A stretch of 64,000 bases of DNA from Paenibacillus sp. 37 (GTDB lineage Bacteria > Bacillota > Bacilli > Paenibacillales > Paenibacillaceae): contig NZ_CP043761.1 in the NCBI RefSeq assembly GCF_008386395.1, positions 6,386,001 through 6,450,000 of the forward strand, in the 5' to 3' direction. This document shows, one piece after another, positions 28,483-36,048 of the stretch (its first letter is position 1; each line of letters begins with the position of its first letter). The notes beneath the pieces are model-generated. The model did no database searches. It was not told the origin of the DNA and saw only the letters and a program-made list of their open reading frames with translations. Position numbers and translations under genes: made by a program.

Positions 28483-30029
28483 GAATGCCCTCCGGCTTCT
28501 GCCGTCTTCACATACGAGGATGGTTTGGAGCTTGTACGCGCGTCCTCTTCCTGAATCAGTCTGACACTGATCCGTGCCGATTCGAAGATCGTGGGCAATC
28601 CGCTGCCCGGATGTGTTCCGCCGCCTACCAGCCATACACTTTTCAACTCTTCAAACTGGTTATGGGGACGCAGGTACATCATCTGACCCAGATTATGCGC
28701 CATGTTAAACGTTGCTCCGCGGTACACATCCAGTTCAGTCTCCCAGTCGAGTGGAGTGAACAGCATACATTCTTCGATCCGGCTGCGAATATCTGCCAGC
28801 TCAGGAATACCTTCCATGCGCTTCATCATGGCCTCTTGCACATTCTCCCGTTCTGCTTCCCAATCGATGTCTGCGGTAAGATTAGGCGTAGGCATGAGAA
28901 CATATAAAGCGGATTTCCCTTCCGGTGCCAGCGTCGAATCGAGTCTGGAAGGGTTATGAATATATAGAGATGGATCGGCTGACAACATTTTGTGCTTTGT
29001 GATCTCATCAACGTTCAACCGGTAGTCCTCGGGAAAATAGATCGAGTGATGCGGCAGATCCACTCCACCATCCACACCCAGATACAGCATCGCTGTCGAG
29101 CAGGAGTACTTTTTGCGTTTCATTTTCTCCGGGGTATATTTCTTAAGTACGCCCGGTTCGAACAGATGGTTCACCGCATGTGCAAAGTCAGCGTTCACCA
29201 CCACATGGTCCGCGTCGATGCGTTCACCGTTCTCAAGCAACACACCTTCTGCACGACCATTGCGAACGATGACCTGTTTCACCGGGGTGGAAGTATGTAT
29301 GCGTCCTCCGTATTCTTCCACGACATCAGCCATGGCTTGGAAGATCCGATTCACGCCGCCAATGGGGTGGAACAATCCGTAGTGATGCTCAATGAAAGAT
29401 AGTATGGTAAAGGTGCCCGGACAATCCCAGGCAGACATACCAAGATATTTGGATTGGAATGTAAATGCCCAGCGTAGACGCTCATCTGTAAAATAGCGGG
29501 ACAAGATCCCATAGACGGTGTTGTGGACATCAAGCTTAGGTAGAGCTGTTACCGCGTCTTTGCGTAGATAGTCAGTCAGCTTGCCAAACGGACGGCGCAG
29601 CAAAGGCATGACTTTGCCAAACTTCACTTCCTCTTCTTGCATGAACCGAAGGTAATTGTCTTCATTGCCCGGAAACAATTCCTTAATCTGTGCAGCTGTA
29701 TCTTCCCGATTACGAGAAGGCGTGAACACCGTATCACCAAAGTTCAGTGCGTACAGCGGGGTTAGTTCTTTCATATGCACATAATCGGATAACTTGCGTC
29801 CCACGACGTCGAACATCTCTTCAATCAGCTGAGGCATCATCAAAAATGTTGCCCCCCGGTCGAATCGATACTCGCCCAGTTCCAATCTGGCAGAACGCCC
29901 CCCGATGACCGGCTGTTTCTCATACACATCTACTTCGTACCCCTGACCGGACAATAACATCGCTGCTGCAAGTCCACCCGGACCCGCGCCAATCACAGCT
30001 GCACGTTTGCGTTGTTGATTCGGTATCAT
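28479..30029 (-). CDS. CrtI/CrtN-family carotenoid desaturase, first gene of crt operon
   Basis: A 516-aa FAD-dependent amine-oxidase-fold desaturase. It has KRAAVIGAGPGGLAAAMLL and YRFDRGATFLMMPQ, then HHSIYFPEDYR. The C-terminal VGGGTHPGSGLPTIFESARIS is closer to CrtI and to a second clade of CrtN-like enzymes than to its neighbour. ATG 30029 has GAGAGGTGAG upstream; GTG 30038 is a weaker choice. Two or three desaturase-like genes in one operon are common in C30 pathways of Bacillales, where each takes a different step. The exact step here is not assignable. Confidence 0.82.
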   Translation of the reverse strand: MIPNQQRKRAAVIGAGPGGLAAAMLLSGQGYEVDVYEKQPVIGGRSARLELGEYRFDRGATFLMMPQLIEEMFDVVGRKLSDYVHMKELTPLYALNFGDTVFTPSRNREDTAAQIKELFPGNEDNYLRFMQEEEVKFGKVMPLLRRPFGKLTDYLRKDAVTALPKLDVHNTVYGILSRYFTDERLRWAFTFQSKYLGMSAWDCPGTFTILSFIEHHYGLFHPIGGVNRIFQAMADVVEEYGGRIHTSTPVKQVIVRNGRAEGVLLENGERIDADHVVVNADFAHAVNHLFEPGVLKKYTPEKMKRKKYSCSTAMLYLGVDGGVDLPHHSIYFPEDYRLNVDEITKHKMLSADPSLYIHNPSRLDSTLAPEGKSALYVLMPTPNLTADIDWEAERENVQEAMMKRMEGIPELADIRSRIEECMLFTPLDWETELDVYRGATFNMAHNLGQMMYLRPHNQFEELKSVWLVGGGTHPGSGLPTIFESARISVRLIQEEDARTSSKPSSYVKTAEAGGHS

Positions 30030-30127
30030 GCCACTCACCTCTCTATGTAGGGAATTCCTATAGTTCTCTAGCCCCTAGCCTATTATTAAACCGCCCAAGA
30101 ACACTTTAAGCGGTAACCAGCAAAAAC

Positions 30128-30167
30128 ATTATACAAATATAATACAAATATTATACGACCTTGTAAA
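30128..30167 (-). promoter_or_regulatory. crt operon promoter with three 11-bp CarH-type operator repeats
   Basis: On the plus strand three direct repeats abut: ATTATACAAAT (30128), ATAATACAAAT (30139) and ATTATACGACC (30150). On the minus strand the -35 TTTACA (30167-30162) and -10 TATTAT (30144-30139) have 17-bp spacing. The repeats therefore fill the spacer and cover the -10. The first crt start is about 110 bp downstream. An 11-bp direct-repeat operator overlapping the promoter is what CarH tetramers are known to bind. Confidence 0.82.
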
Positions 30168-30218
30168 CCAAAAAATGACCCGTCGGTCAAAATACGTGGA
30201 TACTCCATTTATAAACAC

Positions 30219-30256
30219 AAAAAAACACCCCTTGATCACTTTCGTCAAAGGATGTC
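30219..30256 (-). terminator. Terminator between carH and the crt operon
   Basis: On the minus strand ACATCCTTTGA pairs with TCAAGGGGTGT (11 pairs including three G-U), followed by a run of seven T. It lies about 40 bp after the carH stop, so carH and crt are separate transcripts. Confidence 0.75.
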
Positions 30257-30295
30257 CTGTATACACTAACCTATTCATATCATTTGAGATTATGT

Positions 30296-31252
30296 TTAGT
30301 TATTTACCTGTCCAAACCTCGCACCAGGTGGTCGATTTGCGAGATACTCACGTTCTATCCATGACTGCCAATCCGATGAATCCTCTGGCATAATCCATTC
30401 CGGGTAACGAGCATGTTCTGCACGCTCATAGCCCTTTCCACCAAGTACAAAGCGAATATGTGGAAACTCGTTTTTAATTCGCTCTATAAGCTGATCACAC
30501 CGTTCAAGAAGCCCTGGACTTGTGATCGAAAGGCAGACCAACTTGATCTTTTGCTCCCGAATAATCGGGAAGATGCCTTCTTCTGGCGTGTTCGCACCGA
30601 GATACAGTACTTCCGCTCCATTTTTACGCATAAAAAGAGAGAACAGCAGCAATCCAACCTGATGGTGCTCCCCTTCCGGACACAACGCCAGAACTTTGGG
30701 CAGATGCGGATAGATCGGGAACAGATGGAAAAACTGATAAAACCGCTGTGATATCAGCTGTGTCATGAAGTGTTCCTGAGCCACCGAAGCCCTGCCTTGC
30801 TCCCATGCATCTCCAACCCGAACCAGTATGGGCACCAGCACATGATAGAACATCGAGTCGTACCCGTACATGGTGAAACCAAAATCAATCAAACCATTGG
30901 CACGTTCACCCTGAAAGTTGTAGAGCGAGTCATAGATCTGATCTGCCATGCGTGCGTAGGCTTCTTCCATCGTAGGCACCGGAGCCATGATCGGCGTGGG
31001 CACAGCCTCGGGCGGATTTAATTTGTTTACTTTCAACATCCGTACCGCTTCCGAAATATTGGTCTGATGTAGCTCAACCTGTTCTTTCAGCCAGCGCAGA
31101 TCCGAAACATTCTCTTCGGTATACATTCGATAACCCGATTCCGTCCGCTCAGGGGTGACCGCACTATACCGATTCTCCCAAGCCCGGAGCGTCACCGTCG
31201 GGATACCGAGCATGGCAGCGACTTGTTTGATGGAATACACCTTATTACCCAC
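30296..31252 (-). CDS. carH: CarH/LitR-type adenosylcobalamin-dependent photoreceptor regulator
   Basis: MerR-family repressor fused to a B12-binding domain. In known relatives it binds DNA in the dark as an AdoCbl tetramer and falls off in light. The 318 aa start at GTG 31252 (AGGAAAG upstream). The N-terminal winged helix is VYSIKQVAAMLGIPTVTLRAWENRY. The four-helix cap carries the W-x9-EH motif (Trp150, Glu160, His161). The cobalamin domain has GEHHQVG, the E-x-H-x-x-G form seen in CarH, with His197 as likely Co ligand, and a late VLGGKGY. Its promoter carries the same 11-bp repeats as crt, implying autorepression. Confidence 0.88.
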   Translation of the reverse strand: MGNKVYSIKQVAAMLGIPTVTLRAWENRYSAVTPERTESGYRMYTEENVSDLRWLKEQVELHQTNISEAVRMLKVNKLNPPEAVPTPIMAPVPTMEEAYARMADQIYDSLYNFQGERANGLIDFGFTMYGYDSMFYHVLVPILVRVGDAWEQGRASVAQEHFMTQLISQRFYQFFHLFPIYPHLPKVLALCPEGEHHQVGLLLFSLFMRKNGAEVLYLGANTPEEGIFPIIREQKIKLVCLSITSPGLLERCDQLIERIKNEFPHIRFVLGGKGYERAEHARYPEWIMPEDSSDWQSWIEREYLANRPPGARFGQVNN

Positions 31253-31329
31253 TTTCTTTCCTAAATGTCCAGATTTCACAGGTTATATCATTGGTTCCCC
31301 GTCCTTGTCAGGCATATGAAAACCCTAAC

Positions 31330-31380
31330 ATTCTACAAAAATAATACACTCATTATACACAACGCTCAGACACCTGTCGA
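31330..31380 (-). promoter_or_regulatory. carH promoter with three 11-bp operator repeats
   Basis: On the plus strand the repeats are ATTCTACAAAA (31330), ATAATACACTC (31341) and ATTATACACAA (31352). On the minus strand -35 TCGACA (31380-31375) and a perfect -10 TATAAT (31357-31352) are 17 bp apart. The -10 lies in the third repeat and the others extend over the start site. The consensus ATWNTACANNN is shared with the crt promoter repeats. Confidence 0.8.
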
Positions 31381-31506
31381 TTGCATAATGCCAATTTTGC
31401 CATATGCATTTTACCGCTGCATTCGTTATGCTGGCGGGTTCTCCTGCGTCAACGTTATCATCCGTGTGGTAATAGAAGTCAGCAAGTACAGAAGGGGGAG
31501 TCCACC

Positions 31507-32982
31507 GTGGTCTCATTACGCCGCCATACATCAGACCGCAAGTCTTCACGCGGCAAATTTCCATACATACGAACAGGACTCGTCCTATTGGTCCTATGGC
31601 TCATCGCCGTCATGCTCTATCAGACCTACAAACCATTACCAACGGGCATTTCCTACGAAAGTCCGGAGTATCGGGTGGATCAAGTCGAGTTCCTGCATGA
31701 CCTCACTTATCCTTCCTCCGACGGACAGATGCAGCACGAACAGCAGATTTTCCAGCGCATGATGCAAATTGTGGAGGAAGCAGAGCAATTTGTCCTGGTG
31801 GATATGTTCCTGTTCAATAATTATCAGCATAAGGGACAGAACTTTCCTCCCGTGAGTACTGAATTCACCGAAGCGCTGGTCGCCAAAAAAAATCAGCATC
31901 CTGATATGGACATCTGGTTTATTACTGATGAAGTAAATACCAACTATAACTCAGCACCTAATCCGTTGCTGGAACAAATGAAACAAGCAGGCATTCATGT
32001 GGTCATCACGGATGTGGACCCTTTGCGTGATTCAACTCCAGTATACTCTGCGGTCTGGCGGACCTTCTTCCAATGGTTTGGGCAATCTGGAGATGGCTGG
32101 ATCAAAAACCTGATGGCCACGGATGGTCCGGATGTCACTGTGCGTTCCTATCTCAAGCTGCTCAATGTGAAGGCCAATCATCGCAAAGTTGTGGTTAGTG
32201 AGAAGACGGCGATTGTCTCTTCTGGCAATATCCATGATGCGAGTGCCTACCACTCGAATATTGCATTTGAAGTAACAGGTCCAATCATTGGCGATATTCT
32301 TCAGTCAGAGCAAGCTGTACTGGATATCTCAGGCGGAGGCCAGGTTCCAACCTACACGGACCCTTCCACGGATTCAAACACGGGAGACCTACGAATTCGC
32401 TATTTAACTGAAGGCAAGGTTAATGACGCCGTACTCCATGAGATCAATCAAGCTGGCAAAGGTGACACCTTATGGATGGGCATGTTCTATGTGGCCTCTC
32501 CGAAAGTGTTGGAAGCCCTGCTGGAAGCGGCAAAACGAGGAACCGAGATCCGGCTTGTACTGGATCCAAATGAAAATGCCTTTGGTCAGGAAAAGATCGG
32601 TATTCCGAACCGCCCTGTCGCTGCTGAATTGCATGATAAATCCGACGGTAAAATTCAGATCCGCTGGTATAACACCACCAAGGAGCAATACCACACCAAG
32701 ATGATCTATCTTGCCAAAGCAACTGGTGATCATATTGTCCTCGGGGGTTCAACCAACTTCACACCTCGAAACCTGAATGACTACAATCTGGAAAATGATT
32801 TATGGATTGCTGCTCCTCCAGACAATAAGTTCACGCTTGATATCGCGAATTATTTCGAGCGTATTTGGAATAATAATGATGCCGAATTCACGTTAGACCT
32901 GGATGAGTTCCAGGAGAAGACTACGTTTTTGAAAGGTATCCTATATAAGCTGCAACTGATTCTGGGTTTTACAACCTTTTGA
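31507..32982 (+). CDS. Membrane-anchored phospholipase D-like protein
   Basis: A 491-aa protein with one N-terminal helix (TGLVLLVLWLIAVMLYQ) and two PLD half-domains. The first catalytic His-Lys is in ANHRKVVV (His225, Lys227), followed by IVSSGNIHD. The second is in YHTKMIYL (His396, Lys398), followed by VLGGSTNFTPRN. The domain probably faces outside. The substrate is uncertain: cardiolipin-synthase-like transphosphatidylation or nuclease/phospholipase action are both possible. The start is GTG 31507 with GAAGGGGGAG upstream. It is divergent from carH across a 254-bp gap holding the carH operator. Confidence 0.85.
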   Translation: MVSLRRHTSDRKSSRGKFPYIRTGLVLLVLWLIAVMLYQTYKPLPTGISYESPEYRVDQVEFLHDLTYPSSDGQMQHEQQIFQRMMQIVEEAEQFVLVDMFLFNNYQHKGQNFPPVSTEFTEALVAKKNQHPDMDIWFITDEVNTNYNSAPNPLLEQMKQAGIHVVITDVDPLRDSTPVYSAVWRTFFQWFGQSGDGWIKNLMATDGPDVTVRSYLKLLNVKANHRKVVVSEKTAIVSSGNIHDASAYHSNIAFEVTGPIIGDILQSEQAVLDISGGGQVPTYTDPSTDSNTGDLRIRYLTEGKVNDAVLHEINQAGKGDTLWMGMFYVASPKVLEALLEAAKRGTEIRLVLDPNENAFGQEKIGIPNRPVAAELHDKSDGKIQIRWYNTTKEQYHTKMIYLAKATGDHIVLGGSTNFTPRNLNDYNLENDLWIAAPPDNKFTLDIANYFERIWNNNDAEFTLDLDEFQEKTTFLKGILYKLQLILGFTTF

Positions 32983-33081
32983 TCAAAAACCACATTCATA
33001 CCTGTTATATCCGCCTGTACTCTACTGTGCAGGCGGATATTTTCATCTTGACAGGGGATGTGAAGTGTGAAAATATAATTA

Positions 33082-33097
33082 CCTAACGACCGTTAGG
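33082..33097. promoter_or_regulatory. Palindromic operator before the TetR-SMR operon
   Basis: CCTAACG and CGTTAGG flank a 2-bp AC centre, giving CCTAACGACCGTTAGG, 11 bp before the tetR start. It is the right size for a TetR dimer and lies over the leader, so autoregulation is likely. Confidence 0.7.
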
Positions 33098-33108
33098 AAG
33101 GTGATCTG

Positions 33109-33732
33109 ATGACTGCACAATCCATTCGGGATGCAGCCCTGTTCCATTTTGCCAGAGATGGCTATGAGGGGGCTTCTCTGAGAGCTATTGCTGATGAAGT
33201 CGGGATTAAAAAACCGTCCATATATGCACATTTCAGCTGCAAGGATGACTTGTTTTTACACACGCTATCGTTTGCATTTCACGAAGTAACACGGCACACA
33301 CTCGAATATTTCCGTGATCATGAGGATCTGCCATTGGAGCAGAGGCTGAAGGGTTTACTGATCTGGTTCGAACAAGAATACAATGCCCATGCGTCAGCCC
33401 GCTTGATGCTGCGCAATTGTTTCTACCCACCCCTTTCTCTGTATGGCGAAGTGATGGATCAAGTGTATCCGTTTATCGATGGTATGGAACGTGCGCTGAC
33501 TCGTTTGCTGCAACGGGCAATGCGTCATGGAGATATTCCGCCCATTCCTGCGGAACAGGCAGCCATTGCATTTATGACGTTCCTCGACGGGATTACCGTG
33601 GAGATTATCTATGGAAGTTCCCGCCGGTACAAGAGACGGTTGGAAGCATCCTGGCCTGTCTTTTGGCATGGCATTCATCATTTGAACGAAGAGGCACAAA
33701 GCGTTGTGCCGGAAGGAGATTTAACAACATGA
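33109..33732 (+). CDS. TetR/AcrR-family repressor of SMR efflux genes
   Basis: A 207-aa regulator. The N-terminal HTH is [26 protein letters not shown] (split by the turn at Gly-Ile), and the helical ligand domain follows. GGAAGGTGAT precedes the ATG. Its stop overlaps the first SMR gene start (ATGA). With the palindrome in its leader it is the likely local repressor of the two efflux genes, relieved by their substrate. The ligand is unknown. Confidence 0.9.
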   Translation: MTAQSIRDAALFHFARDGYEGASLRAIADEVGIKKPSIYAHFSCKDDLFLHTLSFAFHEVTRHTLEYFRDHEDLPLEQRLKGLLIWFEQEYNAHASARLMLRNCFYPPLSLYGEVMDQVYPFIDGMERALTRLLQRAMRHGDIPPIPAEQAAIAFMTFLDGITVEIIYGSSRRYKRRLEASWPVFWHGIHHLNEEAQSVVPEGDLTT

Positions 33733-34070
33733 ACCGCAACTGGTTATATGTATTTATTGGTGGAATTATTGAGATTGTCTGGGTAAGCGGGCTGAAACAT
33801 GCCTCGAATGCCTGGGAGTGGACTTTGACGGGGATTGCCATCGTGATCAGCTTTGGACTGATCATTGCCGCTTCCAAAAGGCTGCCTGTGGGTACGGTGT
33901 ATGCCGTCTTTACGGGAATTGGTACGGCGGGCACCGTCCTTACGGAGATGGTACTGTTCGGTGAGCCGTTCCGGTTGGCCAAAGTATTGCTCATCGGGCT
34001 GCTGCTCTGCGGCGTAATCGGACTGAAGCTGGTTACGGATCAGCAAGAAGCCAAAGGAGGTGCAGTATAA
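33729..34070 (+). CDS. SMR-family efflux subunit 1 (YkkC-like)
   Basis: A 113-aa four-helix transporter subunit of the small multidrug resistance family. The essential membrane carboxylate is Glu15 ([17 protein letters not shown]), and the family block [17 protein letters not shown] follows. The C-terminal hydrophilic tail (DQQEAKGG) is typical of the longer partner in paired SMRs. The ribosome binding site is the GGAAGGAG at the end of tetR. The next gene overlaps by 1 bp (TAATG), so the two probably form a heterodimer, as YkkC and YkkD do. Confidence 0.9.
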   Translation: MNRNWLYVFIGGIIEIVWVSGLKHASNAWEWTLTGIAIVISFGLIIAASKRLPVGTVYAVFTGIGTAGTVLTEMVLFGEPFRLAKVLLIGLLLCGVIGLKLVTDQQEAKGGAV

Positions 34071-34384
34071 TGGCTTGGATGGCAATTGTAGGTGCAGGGA
34101 TATGTGAAATTTTCGGCGTAATCGGTATTAATGGTGCTTCCACCAAGAAAGGATGGCCATATATCGTACTGATGCTGGTATCATTTGTGTTCAGCTTCTC
34201 GCTGCTGTCCTACGCCATGACGTCCATCCCGATGGGCACAGCGTATGCCGTGTGGACGGGGATCGGGACGGTCGGCAGTACGCTTACAGGCATGTTCCTG
34301 TTCGGTGAACGGAAAGAAGCGAAGCGTCTCCTGTTTATCGCGATGATTTTGGTGGCAGCCGTTGGTCTTAAACTGATCACATAA
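34070..34384 (+). CDS. SMR-family efflux subunit 2 (YkkD-like)
   Basis: A 104-aa partner of the preceding gene with four helices. The key carboxylate is Glu13 (VGAGICEIFGVIGINGA), and GTAYAVWTGIGTVGSTLTG matches the SMR helix-3 block. Substrates of paired SMRs include quaternary amines and, in the Gdx branch, guanidinium. There is no guanidine riboswitch here; control appears to be through TetR. Confidence 0.9.
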   Translation: MAWMAIVGAGICEIFGVIGINGASTKKGWPYIVLMLVSFVFSFSLLSYAMTSIPMGTAYAVWTGIGTVGSTLTGMFLFGERKEAKRLLFIAMILVAAVGLKLIT

Positions 34385-34433
34385 TGGAACAACTGAATTA
34401 CACTTTATAACTCCGATTCCAGTACCACTTTCT

Positions 34434-34492
34434 GATCGCTGTTATCCCCAGATTTCTTTGATTCCCTTTGAAGAGGGATAAATCCGGTGATA
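34434..34492. repeat. Palindromic intergenic repeat, copy 2
   Basis: The block GATCGCTGTTATCCCCAG is shared exactly with copy 1 at 6258, and the rest of the palindrome (ATTCCCTTT/AGGGATAAATCCGG) matches with a few changes. The outer arms of copy 1 are not kept. A second unrelated hairpin (AGAAGCTTTCTTACAGAAAGCTT region) follows at about 34508. Confidence 0.72.
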
Positions 34493-34623
34493 GCATATGC
34501 TTCCGAAGAAGCTTTCTTACAGAAAGCTTTAAGGCGACCACTTCGTTTCTTCAAGTCGGTTCTGCAATCTCCGGTATCGTGTACTTCTTAGCTTCCATTA
34601 GGATATCTATTAAATTTAGTAAA

Positions 34624-34661
34624 ATAAAAAAGACGACTTCGATCAGGAAGTCGTCTTTTTT
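34624..34661. terminator. Bidirectional terminator
   Basis: AAAAAAGACGACTTC and its complement form a 15-bp perfect stem with a 6-nt loop and T-runs on both sides. It ends the TetR-SMR operon and isolates the 43-aa gene that follows. Confidence 0.85.
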
Positions 34662-34723
34662 GGGATATGATATAAATAGGGAACCTCTTTATACTCTGCC
34701 ACGTAAGAAAGGATGTTGTAATC

Positions 34724-34855
34724 ATGAGAAAATTATTGGCACGCATGGGCTCTTATACAGGGTATGCCCTGCTGATCGGCATGGCCATCTTCTATCTCCT
34801 CGCGCTAGTCGCCATTATCATACTCGCCTTGTACGCCTTCACTGGAGGAGCCTAA
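34724..34855 (+). CDS. 43-aa hydrophobic membrane peptide
   Basis: A basic start (MRKLLARMGSYTGY) is followed by one long hydrophobic helix and a short GGA end. AAAGGATG lies 8-12 bp before the ATG. It stands alone between a terminator and the next regulator gene. It could be a real small membrane protein or a chance frame. Unknown function. Confidence 0.45.
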   Translation: MRKLLARMGSYTGYALLIGMAIFYLLALVAIIILALYAFTGGA

Positions 34856-35067
34856 CTTAAACGTTCTTGATAGCAACACCCTATCGTACATACAGGCTAC
34901 ACTTTGTTACATGTTGTTGTTTTTCCCTTTGATCGTCCTCTTTCCTCCATATTAGTTTTCCAATTTACTCCCATTTGAATTCCTTCAACCAGATCGTTTA
35001 TACTTGGTTTGACCTTAAAGTCAATTCAAGAACTCACAAGTTCCCTGATGAGGTGAATGCATCGTTA

Positions 35068-36015
35068 ATGAACCCTATACATGAGATGAATGAGAAGAAA
35101 AAGCTCATCATTACTACAGCACTCAAGTTATTCTCATCCAAAGGCAGTGCTGCAACATCCATGCAAGAGATTGCCGAACTATGCGGGATGTCCAAAGGCA
35201 GCCTTTATATCATGTTCAAATCCAAAGAGGAATTAGAAGCCAGTACCCTGGAGTACTGCATGTACACACTAATGGACGAGATGACGCAGATTGAGCATGA
35301 AACCAGCCTCTCCTCGCGAGAACGCCTGCACAAGCAGATCGAAACACTGCTCATTCATGTAGCCGAATTCAAGGAATTTTTGCGGGTACAATTGCGAAGC
35401 ATGATGATGGATGATGAACAGCAACGCAAGGAACAGTGCCATCCACAGCAAAGAGATCTGGAGATCCGTACCTTACATTGGTTTAAGGATAAGCTGGAAG
35501 AGCAGTATGGACGGGAGATTGAACCATATACGATTGATCTTATTTTGTTGACACACGGACTGTTCCTCTCCTATGTAAAAATCTGGTTTACAGAGATGCC
35601 ATCTCTCACCGTTACCAAAATGGCAACAAACTTGCTGCAAATGATGGACTATGCCGCACATGGATTTCTTAACCAGCGACCTGAGCCTTTGATTCCTCTG
35701 GAGGAATGGCCTGCCTGGATTACCGAGGCCCAACCCGATTCCACGGTGATGCGACATCCAATCCATATCATCAAACAAATGCAGGATATCGCCGTCTCCG
35801 ATTTGCCCGCAGGGCAACCGAAGAATGATGCACTTGAAACCATTGCCATTCTCAGACAGGAGATGATGGAATTCACGCCGCGGCGTGCCATTATTCTAGG
35901 CATGATGCACAATCTGGAGAACGTAACTGCCATTCAACCCTTGCATTCCGAGCTTCAGCATATTCTGGATGCCATGTATAGCCGGTTCATCCCTGCTGAC
36001 TCGTCACACACATAA
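35068..36015 (+). CDS. TetR/AcrR-family regulator of RND pump
   Basis: A 315-aa regulator, longer than usual (about 200). The N-terminal HTH reads LFSSKGSAATSMQEIAELCG then MSKGSLYIMFKSKEELEA. A normal ligand domain follows, then an extra 110-residue tail after NQRPEPLIPLEEWPAW of unknown role. The start is chosen at ATG 35068 with GAGGTGA upstream; an upstream frame has no site. The RND permease gene begins 33 bp downstream on the same strand, so it is the likely target and operon partner. Confidence 0.85.
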   Translation: MNPIHEMNEKKKLIITTALKLFSSKGSAATSMQEIAELCGMSKGSLYIMFKSKEELEASTLEYCMYTLMDEMTQIEHETSLSSRERLHKQIETLLIHVAEFKEFLRVQLRSMMMDDEQQRKEQCHPQQRDLEIRTLHWFKDKLEEQYGREIEPYTIDLILLTHGLFLSYVKIWFTEMPSLTVTKMATNLLQMMDYAAHGFLNQRPEPLIPLEEWPAWITEAQPDSTVMRHPIHIIKQMQDIAVSDLPAGQPKNDALETIAILRQEMMEFTPRRAIILGMMHNLENVTAIQPLHSELQHILDAMYSRFIPADSSHT

Positions 36016-36048
36016 ACAGGAGAAACAGAGAGGAGAAGAAACCATCGT

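Noticed and set aside
33417..34070. Long plus-strand frame covering part of tetR and the first SMR gene
   Set aside because: Only the part from ATG 33729 encodes the SMR protein; the upstream part is an out-of-frame reading of tetR.
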